Assembly (NCBI RefSeq): GCF_000150275.1
Contig: NW_002060948.1
Span: 3,980,759 to 4,044,758 of the forward strand
Reading direction: 5' to 3'
DNA length: 64,000 bases
Origin: Trichoplax adhaerens
Taxonomy: Eukaryota; Placozoa; Uniplacotomia; Trichoplacea; Trichoplacidae
The notes under the pieces: model-generated
Databases searched by the model: none
Seen by the model: only the letters and a program-made list of their open reading frames with translations
What the model was told of the DNA's origin: nothing
Position numbers and translations under genes: made by a program
Shown: positions 23,600-43,527 of the stretch, in pieces
How positions within the stretch are numbered: the stretch's first letter is position 1
Layout: the number at the start of each line of letters is the position of its first letter

Positions 23600-25525
23600 G
23601 TGAACACTACGTGATCACCAGACGTGTCGAGGGTGTCCCAGTAGAGTGTACGTAGTGTAGAGCGTGCGTCACCCTCATCGAACGAGAGCCAAGGAGATGC
23701 TTCCAGAATGATCACATGACCCTATTAAGCAATGGTGAGTGGCTTGACTTCATGAATGAGTATTGAGTAGGTGGGCGACGGTGACTCTTTTTGCAGACCT
23801 TTCAATACTTTGATCAACATGCTCATCCATCTGTGCTACCGACTAGGATTACACTGCACCAACAGCGTATTATGCTATCTTGTTACACGGAGCACAGATG
23901 GACGCGTCAACACATCGAGTGTGACGCTACTGTACGAGGGTTGAACACAAAATCGTACGTACTACACTAGTACAAAAGGCTTGACGCAAATTGACTGGTT
24001 ACAGTCCGGATTTCCTCCTTCTGCAAGCTGGTAAGTCAAAGGGAAAAAAAAAATTTTTTTCTAGTCGAAACTATTTCAATTCGTCGTCATTTGCAGTCAA
24101 TTTAGAGCTCATTTCCAGTCGTTGAGATCTTTCCTGTTGTAATGGATGGAAGCTACGTGTGTTGTGGTAGTGTAGATTTTATTAGGCTAAAACATTGAGA
24201 TGGAAAATTAGGACATTTCGCTTACTTGTGTAGATTAGCACTGTGAGAAGAGCGTTTCTACTCTATTGTTGTGCAAATAGGACTTGTACGTGAGCCAGTA
24301 TTCACCAACAGCTGAGCATAATCTTTCCACAGCTCCTACACCGATCCCACGCCATTTTTAGTACATCATTTGCTAATGATTAGCGTAATGGACGATGTAG
24401 TCGCTTACTTTTCTTACAAATGGCCAGTAATGGACGCCATGGACTGTAAATAAATCAATTTTCCTTCATGTTGTCTTTTTTCACTGCACTGCGCTACCGA
24501 AACGGATTCCATGGACTACGTCACGTAGGCATATTGTGTTTCAATGTTTGAATTATCTACTTACTCTATATGGCGAGTATACGTAATACAGTGAGGATTC
24601 TTCAAATGATCTTAGAATAGGACTAAACTGAATTAGTAGCACTAAGTAGTAAAATAGCTTGCATGAACGGTAAGCTGAACCAAGTACAGTAGTCTCTACT
24701 GGAAACGAACTTGTAGTACCATACAATTATCCAATGAAATCTTGGCTAATTCAAAGTACACTTCTACGTCGAATTGGCAGTATAGACTAATAGACGTAAT
24801 TATTATTATTATGCTGTAATAAGTATCATTAATATGATCACTTAACGTACCAATGCAGCAATCCTTATTCATCATGAGTCATACGAGACTTAGAGCAAAC
24901 CGTGAACAGGTGGAACTATAGGTACAAAGCTATTGATGCATTTTGTTGCAGGGTGTAAAACGTCAATTGATAAATCTACACTAAATTACGATGCACGCAA
25001 CTCCCAATGCGATGTCATGGTAATTTTTCATGCGTAATAAATTGGTCCAAACTCATGAGAGCTACTTTCAATCAACTTAAAGTTTTTTGAATAAATTATT
25101 TATTTATAAAATCATCGGTCAATATAGTACATGATTAATAATTTTTACCGTAGAAATAACATAAAATTTGAACTCGACATGACCCGAAAATTTTTGTTGT
25201 AATCGCAAGGACGATCATGTTCTGTAGCGCTAGACAACACTCGATAGGTAGTTTACCTATTAAAATCAAGTGACAGTAATTTACTTTTAATACAGGTCGA
25301 TTCTTAAATTGAACTTTAATATTATTATTTCAGCGACTGACTGTGAATCAAACGTCTTAATGTTTGTTATCGCATAAGTGTATATGTCATATAGGACATA
25401 TATAGAGATAGATAAGAACATGGGAATCTGCAACTTTTTAGACAATTAAAGTAGTATTTTTCTTATGCTGCAGATCTTTGTCCTTTACTGCTGACGTGTC
25501 GATCTTACTCTCTGAATAAACAATC

Positions 25526-33524
<7,999 letters not shown>

Positions 33525-34509
33525 TCAACTTTACTCTATCCAATAGAGTGCAATACTAGTAGCTAATATAGCCATTCATATTGTATGTTTTGGGTATAGT
33601 TTAAATTTCGAAAACATTTCATTTATTAATTTTAACGATATATTCAGTTATTAAAGTTAGATAACTTTAAGATATATCTCATATATCCATGTAACGAGAA
33701 ATGAGATTGTAATACAGTGACCATATCTTAATTGCTTAATTAAAGCCTTCTCAACTAGGCACTTGATATGTATACCATATCGGTATTATCAATATTCTAA
33801 TTTTTTAGTTATAATGAAGTTGGTTAAAATTGGGAGATAAGTATGGGCTAAATCATGGTATACTGTAAGCATGAAAATCTGCTAATGTTGTTATTCCACG
33901 GCTAAAAATGTCTTCTACATAATCTAGTAAAAAAATGCTGCTTAATATTGTTTTGATAAAACTACGAAGGCTAGGTCGATATTATATTTCTCATGAATAC
34001 TCTATAGCTGCTGTAGAGGAGTGTGAGTGTGTTTCTAGATGGAAGATATGAATTATACAGTATATATATAAATTGTAAGTCTCTTACGCAGTTCACCAAA
34101 GAACTTGGACTTCTAATTTATACAATAAAAATCAAATGAAATAACTCTAAAGAACTAACGGTAAAGAAATTTTTATCTACTTTGAATTGCATGTTAAAAT
34201 ATATCGGTCGGATATCATGAGGAGTTGCGATTGGTAGAATTTTACTCATCGTATATACCTTTAGAGCTTTTCTATTTCCTATATGCATAGTAGGATGATA
34301 TCTAAAAGTACTACTAGATAGAAACGCCCGAAATGTCAATATCTTAATTCAAATTTGATCCGAAAAATTTTCTTCTAATGAGGATTCGATCCCAAGGGAA
34401 GGTATAGGTGTGATGAAAGATTGGTGCTAGCAAACGTGGTTTCATTCAAGTTTTCGCTATTAATAATGTTAGATGCTGCTATAAGATACAAATATTAATC
34501 TGTAGTTTA
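33525..34509. other. no recognised gene
   Basis: AT-rich sequence after the carrier gene. It should contain the carrier's 3' untranslated region. No canonical polyadenylation hexamer stood out close to the stop codon, and the ORF at 34118-34339 has no recognised motif. Confidence 0.4.
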
Positions 34510-36000
34510 TCCCGTCTGTGCAGACTGCTGAGTTACCTCAAATTGTAGGCAAATTAGATGCTGAATCAGATATTCAACTTACAAACTCTTTTAAGCAAAG
34601 ACTTAGGATTCATAACGTTTATATCTCATCCCTAATGTTTATGAATCATATAAATTATAGCTATTTTTACGAATTTCTAACTGTTTAACCTAGTATTTCA
34701 ATCGTTTTACATACCTTACCTAAGCAGCAAAGACATGATGTAATGAAAGGAATGAACTGAATCGTCGATCTATCATTTCTTAAATTAAAATTGCTTGGTT
34801 ACTTCCAACATACTCGTATCTGTATATCAATAAATGTCGTAATCGGATATTGAATATATAGACTATGTACTAAAGTAGTCAGGCATACGGAATAGACTAC
34901 TGAATTGCCATAACTTGTAGACAAGTTACTAATCTCACCAAAGATAAATGAATAGATTCTTATCCGTGAAACTTCAAACATGGGCATAACATAGATATTG
35001 TCATGGTACAATTGCTTCTATTCATTCGCATCCCTAGCTATTTAATGAAGTATTTTAACCTATACTACATATTCTGACAGATAGGACAGGTTCACCAAAT
35101 GAATGAATACAGTGTACAGCATATAATTATAATATTTACATCTCTATAATTGAAGCATGCTATATTTTCATAATCGAATTGTCTTTTCTCAAACTACAAT
35201 TTTTGCAGAGTTAACTATCTAACGCCCTGAATATTGAAAGGCATCGCAACATTTTTGCATGTATATCACTAATTTCTTATATATTGTGCGTGCATATTAC
35301 ATATATGCATAGACAGGACGATATAGAGGAATAAACTGCTGAATTGCCTCAAATTACTAGTAAATTAGAATTTGCATCAGATGTTTCAATATACGTATGC
35401 AGATATTTTAACATGAGGAGAATAAACGGTTATATCCTATACATATTACCTTAAATGGATAAAATTATATTTATTTATACTAAATTTCTTATATAATATT
35501 ATATAAATGCATAAACAAGGTCGTCTAGCTCAATAGACTACTAAATTGCCTCCAATTACTAGCAAATTAGAATTTGTATCAGATATTTCAATTTACAGAT
35601 ATTTAACATGAGATGAATAAACGGTTATATCCTATACCGGTACATGTTACCCTAATAGACAAAATTATATTTATATCAAAATTCTTATATAACATATATA
35701 ACATAGATGGGGTTGTATAGGTCAATAGACTACTAAATTGCCTCAAATTACTAGTAAATTTAGAATTTGCATCAGATATTTCCATATGCAGATGCTTTAA
35801 CATGAGTATATTACCCTAAATGGACAAAATTAAATTTATACTTAATTTTCTTATATAAAATATACGCGTATATGCATCAACAGGGTTGTTTAGGTCAATA
35901 GACTATTGAATTGCCTCAAATTACTTGTAAATTATAATCTGCAGATGTTTCAATATACAGATATTTTAATATGAGGAAAACAAATGTTCGTCTTCCGTGC
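34510..36000. repeat. degenerate tandem repeat, period about 170-200 bases
   Basis: A phrase like gaattgcctcaaattactag, then taaattagaatttgcatcag and atatttcaata, recurs near 34530, 34900, 35342, 35544, 35737 and 35909. Each repeat also has ttaacatgagga-like and aaattatatttat-like stretches and a gtcaatagactac-like stretch. The rightmost four copies are evenly spaced; the left ones are heavily diverged. Confidence 0.75.
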
Positions 36001-36468
36001 ATACTACCCTCACTGGAAAAATTATATTTATCATCCGTTCTAGTCCTATCTAGGCTGTAAACATACATTAATCAATAGAATGCAGTCCCAGTCTAGGGAT
36101 TATTTTTAACATCGAATAGTCATTTCCTAGACCAGAATTGCGTCATACAATAAAAGTATTACGTATTAAGCGCATATTGAAAAAACTAGTCTGCTACTGT
36201 AAAAATCATCGGACCCCATGTGATCTTGAATACTAATCCAGCTATTATTTTTCAAGGCGACAGAAACCATAGGATGCAGGAATGTCATGAACAACCTCAT
36301 CATCTAGCTATTCTAATACGCTATTAGGTAATTGATATCAATAACCAATCAAGTTCTTGGCCTAGCTGTAAATTATCATAATAATAGTAAATAGAATGGA
36401 AGATAAACTATTGACATGCTATTCTCTATCTAGCAAATCATGCACATCTACGTTAATAGCCCAATTAG

Positions 36469-36753
36469 ATGGCATTAAGGAGGAGAATGAATAGTTTAGC
36501 AAAATTTCATATTGAATTTATTCAACGCAAACTTGACATGAGAAATTTTCCTCTATTCATCATCGGCTTAGTTCATGGCGGTGTAGCCATAGCAACAGTG
36601 ATGTCAGTTGTTGTTGCTGTGGTATTTTTTGTCTTGGTTGGAACTAATAGACACGAGAAGAATATTGTTGACATATTCCATTCTTATCTATATTCAATAT
36701 TATGGAAAAAGGCCATGGTAGCAAGTATATTGGGCTATTTTTATACACATTAG
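36469..36753 (+). CDS. possible small membrane protein, unrecognised
   Basis: A 94-codon ATG ORF with a basic N-terminus (ALRRRMNSLAKF) and one long hydrophobic stretch, LFIIGLVHGGVAIATV followed by MSVVVAVVFFVLVG, that could span a membrane. I recognise no family. No flanking exons with coding character were found, and codon use is not clearly gene-like. It may be a chance ORF in AT-rich DNA or an exon of an unseen gene. Confidence 0.2.
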   Translation: MALRRRMNSLAKFHIEFIQRKLDMRNFPLFIIGLVHGGVAIATVMSVVVAVVFFVLVGTNRHEKNIVDIFHSYLYSILWKKAMVASILGYFYTH

Positions 36754-37334
36754 ATCGGAATAACAAAGAATAGGCCTTGCCTAGTTGACATCACAGCATC
36801 TTTTCAACAAGTCATCACTCGGTAAGACGAAAAAAGTAAGACAGAATATCGATCCAGACTGCTAGCCACTCAATTTAATAGCTGATTTAATTTTGATATT
36901 GGACAGGATATACTGTTATAATTTGGCTAACTAATTATTTTGAACTTCAATTCTGTGCTATTTGGACATCTATAAACTATTCCTAACTTGAAAAGATTGA
37001 TTTTAATATCGCATTATTATAAAAATTCCATCAACGTCGACAACGCAACATTTTATTGTACACTTCGCGGGATTATAATAACTCTATAACGCCAAGATAA
37101 AAAGAAAATCAGATAGGGTGATAGTGTGAAAAAATAGACGATTTTATCCCTCAAAACACTTTTCCTTCTATCAAAAATATCCAATTACTTGTTTTTTATT
37201 GGTTATTATCAATACATCAAGAACATGAAACAGCTAGTACATGAATAAGTAGATCTAAGTTACATAGTTGATCTAATATCTTCGCTAAAGATATAGACAG
37301 AAAAAACAAGACTTCTACTCAGTATTAACTGATC

Positions 37335-40300
37335 ATGGGTAGAATGGCTGATGCAGAGTAAGATATACATAGCTTATAAACATCGATCAATAATTTAGTC
37401 ATTATAAGCTAGTTGAATTAAATTAATCACTAGCATTAGGATATTAAAAAGGAGTCATAGCCTCGAATATTTCTCAGAATCTGTATTCGGCGTCTATTTT
37501 ATTCTTTTTAGATCTATTATAAGTGTAACTAGTTCCGGCTCTTATGGCATGGGCGGCTCTAGTAAGTCCGACACCAGCACTGGTAAAACTTTAATGGTTG
37601 CCACTGCTGAAGATAATTTAAATTCTCCAGATAAAGCTAAAAATGCCAACACGAGTGGCTATCTACCGGAGGTAAGATTTAAAGTCAGGTGTAGCTCGAA
37701 TAGTTTTTGTTCCTTCGTCTTGGAGCACTTTGGCTCTATTTTGATTTGATTCCAATCCATCATAGCTAGATACCTAGGCAATGAATCATTTTTATGTTGA
37801 TTAAAAGTGGTCATCAATTGCCTAGATATAATTTTCTGTAGCCTTTTCCATCGCCTCCATCAATTCTGATAGGATCATTGTTTTGCCAACGCTAATTCTC
37901 TGGTCAATTTCGACTTATTTCATCATCTCGATTTTTTCTCCTTCCCCTCATAATTTTCTCATCGACGCCTTTTGATACACTTAGCGTTAATCTTTCGAAT
38001 ATCATTCAATACAAGTGATCCATTTTTAATTAATTTCATGTACTTCTATTACTTCTATTCACAGAAGGTTAAAAGAAAGAAGTGTGCAAACACTGTAGAT
38101 AGTAAATGCCGAATTTTGATCTTAACTTGGCCAATTAGATTAATTTCAGATGCACAGGACTAAACTAATCCTATCCCGTAATATATAAGGCACTTAAACT
38201 AGTCTATACATTAAGATTATCCTCTGATTATGCGATAAGAAATTGACTGAAGATTAAAATAGCAATTAGAACATTATACCATCTATATCTTTATTTTATC
38301 CTCTCGACCTTTCCACCATTTTATACGTATAAAGTGGCTTGAAATTATAAAATAAACAATCTCATCTCGAGATTAAAAAATGCGCTAATACCGCACTAGT
38401 TTTGTTCCCATTACTATTCATCGAGATCATCTAAGCCTAGAAAAAAATGTTTCAGAATAGCTTAAATTCTTTATCTTGGGATTTAATTAACGCGTAAAAA
38501 TCCGCAATTACTTTTTTAGTCAATTTATACCTTTACTTCGATTGTTGAGAAGCACTAGAGTAAATTGTGACCTAGACAGTGTTGAAGTGGAATATTGTGA
38601 TTATAAATAATGATCAGGGTAATTTAAATTTACCATCATTAACCATAAGTAAACTATTAAAACACTAAATACTTGTTATACTGTAGATACATCTTGAAGT
38701 AGAAAGTTTTTTAACAAAGATCTTCATATTAAGTCAGTAGTTTAAGTTTTTAGCCCTAAATTTTATCGGAAATCATAGATTGAGTCTTGTAGTTTATACC
38801 TGTAAATCGTATTAATAGATTATAGCATTCTCCTGTAATATCCATATCTACTTTAATTAGCTTATTGATTATCAATTCTAACGTGGCTGATGCTTCAATT
38901 TTCAACTTAGATTACCCTTTAAAATTCGCGATAATTAATTTCGTTTAGCTATTATATAAGACTGCTATTAAGAATATTATTCCATAAATGACTACTATCC
39001 ACGGGTAGCACCATTAGGATCAATTGCGATGATAACAACTTATTACACTCCCTATTTAAAAGTCTACTTATGCGGCCGTGATTGCTTAAAAGAGCAAATT
39101 GATCAATGATGAAGGACTCTAAATTAGCATTAGTCTTCAGAAAGATCGACTACGGTTAACAGAAATAGAATATTTTAAGATAGGAGGCAGATGAAATTGG
39201 ATAGCTTTCATTGATCTTGATTATTTCTATACCACTTTAGCTACCTTCAGATCGTTTTTCACAAACAAATTGGAATGATTTAAGACGAGCAGTTGTAACA
39301 GGAGATAGACTTCGAGCACCACGTGTTAGAAGAGGTAAGAGATTGACGGATTAATATATGGAATGAACCAAATGCTAATTATCCTATCCATGATATTTTT
39401 AATTAATGATTTTATTCTAATCAACAGCTCCAGATCCTCGTGATCGTCAGCGTAAACCAACACCAATGGAAGCATTAGAACCTATTACCACTATTAAAAC
39501 TCCATCTAGGAAAAATCCTAAAATAAAACGTTACGATTATCGAAATAGTTTAGAAAATTGGGAAAATGTCACAGTAAGTTATTTTCGTAAATAGAATAGC
39601 ATAAATTTACTTTTGATAGAATCTTGCAGTTATTTATTCCCATTAGAAAGTATACTAAATCCATTTTCTCTTGTTCTTTCCTAGCATGTCAACTTATCAT
39701 TTCAAGATTTAGGCCATGGCTATCAACGCGAAAATTTCACGCGGATATTACATCGATTATTAAGAACTCAACACTTACAACTTATGGATAACTCATTAGA
39801 TGATTTAAGCAAAGTATCATTACCAGGGTAAGTAACTCTATTTCATCTTATTTGATTTTCCACTTGGTTTATTAGCTATATAAGAAGGATGTCTACGCTA
39901 CAACAATGAGAATCGAATTTTTGAATATTCAGTTATACTATTATTAACTTCAAGTATCATCGCATAGTTTTATTCAAGAGGCTTGTAGTAGAAGATTGAT
40001 TGTCTTCAACATTAGTTTACATTTCCCTAGAGTAACCATGTAACTGATTCATTATTTCATCTAGTATACTGTATCAAAATAGCAATCCTATTAAGAGCTT
40101 GATTTGAGGAGTGTATTCTAATGAATTACGACATTCAAGGTTGATGGATATATTCTACAAATGAATCAATGAAACTCATTTATAGAAACTTTTGCTTTAA
40201 ATTAATATCCATTCTGTATCATAACTGAAAATTGAAAATGCACATATAAGAAATTGAGATTTATTTGGCTTTATCCAATATTAAAACTAATAGTTACTTA

Positions 40301-41027
40301 TTAAATGTCTATGTAGAATAATATAAGAAAGATTAATCTATTTCATCAAGATAATTAATTAACCGTTTTTCATTGCAGGTGTACTCATTTATGGGTTCAA
40401 AGGAATTTCTTAGATAGCTTTAAAGTAAGTCTTTCGATTCGATATATCCAATACAGCATAAAAAACAAGCTGCTATCATTTTCAATAGTTATGATCGCAA
40501 TTACAGTGTTCATGATTGAGAATTAACGTGAATTATTATTTTATTCTATATTAGAAATTACCCAAAATTCCCAATATTAAATTTCTTCAATTATCAGAAA
40601 ATGGTATTGAATCGTTAAGTGGATTACGTAAAGTAATAGGTAAATCATCAATAGAATATTTGGTATTAAAAGGAAATCCGGTGGAATTACAAGAAAATTA
40701 TCGAATTGAGTAAGTCAGGATAGGATTGAAATAGTTACAGATAGAGTCTATACAGGGTTCGATTTTTTAATATACCAGAGTCATCAAAACAATTTATTAG
40801 ATCATATACTACAGTTCTATGACGACACTAATAGTTTAATCGATTGATAGTGAGCTAGGGAGTAAATAATTTCACTTCTAATCCAATCTACTTCATTTAA
40901 TTACAGGGTATTTCAAGCTATACCAAGCCTAAAAATCTTAGATGGTATACCTAAATTACCTAGCGATGAACCTCTTGATCCAAATGCAACCAATAATGGT
41001 CAATCAACTGCTTGTATTATATCATAG
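37335..41027 (+). CDS. leucine-rich-repeat protein with a U2A'-like C-terminal cap
   Basis: Proposed exons: 37335-37357, 37512-37671, 38065-38101 (weak), 39251-39334, 39428-39573, 39685-39827, 40379-40424, 40555-40709, 40907-41027. The last six join in phase without doubt. The 37-base exon is placed only because phase requires one there. The N-terminus is Ser/Gly/Thr-rich and looks disordered, followed by a basic segment (RNPKIKR-like). Leucine-rich repeats run from [15 protein letters not shown] through [46 protein letters not shown] and [10 protein letters not shown]. They end in a cap, [19 protein letters not shown], typical of U2A'/SDS22-like proteins. I do not recognise an orthologue and assign no function beyond likely protein binding. 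The tail ending CIIS is four residues from a Cys, loosely CaaX-like. AATAAA lies at 41214. Confidence 0.75.
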
Positions 41028-41213
41028 CATCCGGGTTAATACTTAATTATTAGCTAATCTATTAAGAGTTATTACAATTTTTGTCTAATTGGTACAACAA
41101 CGACAATCAGTTATGGTATTCACTATAGCTGAGATACAACTTGAAATCCATGATTTCTCTAAATTTCAACATAACAGACAACTATGGTTAATATACATAG
41201 GAATATCATACTA

Positions 41214-41219
41214 AATAAA
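41214..41219 (+). terminator. polyadenylation signal of the LRR gene
   Basis: AATAAA in ctaaataaaacg, 187 bases after the LRR gene's stop codon. Its use is inferred from position. Confidence 0.5.
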
Positions 41220-43482
41220 ACGACGATATGCTCATGACTATTCATGAAGCGGTAATAATATCCTATCTTGACTATAATAATGATCAGTATCATTATTTAT
41301 TAGTATAGATTATGAAGTAGACTGGGTAGTTTGTCATTACTTCTGATATGATCATGTCAAGTGGAATACTTTCGTATTCTATATTTTCCTTTTAATTTGA
41401 AATACTATAATGATCAACGCTCTTATGCTACCCTCTGTCATTTTCCATCATCGTTTTTTAACTGTTTTTATAATTATTATGGCTATCGACGCACAGAATA
41501 CCTATGCCATGTATCGGACGTCGAGCAATATATAGGATTCAAATGTATTTATACTATGATAGTAGTATAATTTAATTTTGTATTAATATTGCTTGAAAGT
41601 AAAGAAAATATTCTAGACAATTAGTTCTGTCAACTTTATCTCGCTGTCATGATTGTTTGCAACTGCAATCTTGTATGGAATATTGAGAGACGGAATATGA
41701 TTTATTGATTAAAATTTGATGGTATCAATTGATGCAATATGATTAATGTAAGATGAATCATATCATTTGTGGATCGAAGATAAAGGATAGCCATAACGTT
41801 AACATTTGCTCGTACTGCTCACCATTAATCATATGCAATTGATCATTAACCACAAGAATAGATAGTTTAACTTGTATTTTGGACTATCATGTATTACAGT
41901 GACGATGATATGGATATAAAATATAATCCATGTATGATCAGAAAAAATTTTTGACTTGATGGTGACCAATTTTAAAATGTCACCTTGTATGTGATTTTTT
42001 TAACTTTTGCCTCTTGCTGGTTATTGTTGATATCATCATGTATCAATTGATTTTGTTTTGTACTATTTCTATTTATGTAGTCAAATTGGATTTAGCTTTT
42101 ATCTTAAATACCGTAAAGATGAGTTATTAATTTCCACTATTTATAGACTAATGGTGAACAATTATTAGTTATCAAATCTATCATAGAAGGATCCTCTGAG
42201 GTTTAGATATATAATGACAATACAGAGATTTTTTTTGGTGTGTAGAAATGAAATTGGAATTTTATTTGGACAAATCTCTTCAACATAATGTAGAGAGATG
42301 AACTGACTTTCGATATCATTTTGTTATGATCATTTTTATTACATGATATTAAAACCTGCAAGTATTCTCAGCCTCAAGCAAATAATAAAGGTTCTATTAA
42401 AATATGAGATGTAGAGTATTTATAAGATATTGGTATTCAATTTTGAGCTAAAAAACTTAAAAATAAGCATAAAGTAAATCACTGTTATAAATCCCTAAAA
42501 TAGAATAAGATGTAATTATTTTAAACAGCTAATTGGTTTAACCTGCCGTCAAAGTAATTCTCAAAAATTGGAATATAGTCGTCCTATTTCCAAATTGAAA
42601 GTATGGCTAACGGTAAATCATGGTTATCTAGTAAATAGTGAAAGATGAAAATCATGATACCGAAGCGAAATTTAGGAGTTAAAATGATCATGCATTGTCT
42701 CGATCTTTCTGGCAGAATAGATATTCCATATGGTCATTTCAAATCGTTTCAGAAAAGATATTGGAATCGTTTTTCGTTTTCGAAAGGACCTTTCCCTTCG
42801 GTTATTTCTATAGCACACGATTCTGCCTTACATTATAGACTGCAGTCTAAAATGATACATTAACATACTTCACTTTTCTTCCACAATGATACTAGTAATA
42901 GTAACTATAATTATATCAGAAACTTGAAGCCTAATTTGTTACTTACCAACTCAGAACATGTTAGAATTTAAAGGGAAATTACACAGTTGAAACCAAAATA
43001 TTTCATAGACAACATTTTAATAACTTGCAGATTATTATGCGTATTAGACCATTAAATGATTAGCTTCATATATAAATAGTATCGGAGACTTCTTAGAAGT
43101 CCTCGATAGTACTATGTACCACATACAAAATACTCATCAGAAAACGTCGTTAATTATATCGATATTAGACTTAAGAGACAGAAACGCATCACTAATATCA
43201 GTTGCTACACTAATGCAATATTTTAGTCTAGCACAATATTCTTCGTTAATAAGGTCTCAATAACATTGAACAATATTCATTTACTGTTATAGTAGCAGTC
43301 GATATATTCATTGTTCATTTACTGTTATATAAATAGCCCATTATGCAAAATAATTATATCATTACTTAATGTACTAGCAAAGGATAAATATAGCATGTTG
43401 CCATCGGATCGGGCAGACGCATTATTTTAAAAACTCCCAAAAAAGTTATCATGAAAGGAGGCAGCGATGTAATTAGGTTCAA

Positions 43483-43488
43483 TTTATT
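43483..43488 (-). terminator. polyadenylation signal of the left fucosyltransferase gene
   Basis: AATAAA on the minus strand, about 40 bases beyond the stop codon at 43528. Its use is inferred from position. Confidence 0.5.
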
Positions 43489-43527
43489 GCCCACAAATTG
43501 AAGATTGAAAAGTATGAAGAGTAGTAT

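Larger units (their letters stand above)
21897..25525. other. intergenic region between CSN7 and GAPDH
   Basis: 3.6 kb without a recognisable coding exon; short ORFs near 23047-23312 have no domain. The sequence from about 23500 to 24010 is visibly richer in G and C than its surroundings and carries palindromic CRE/E-box-like sites; it may be a regulatory or 5' leader region. The GAPDH promoter is expected just left of 25526. Confidence 0.5.
41028..43527. other. no recognised gene between convergent LRR and fucosyltransferase genes
   Basis: 2.5 kb of AT-rich sequence holding two 3' ends. AATAAA at 41214-41219 serves the left gene. TTTATT at 43483-43488, read as AATAAA on the minus strand, lies about 40 bases past the right gene's stop. 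ORFs at 41361-41570 and 42645-42863 have no recognised motif. Confidence 0.5.
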
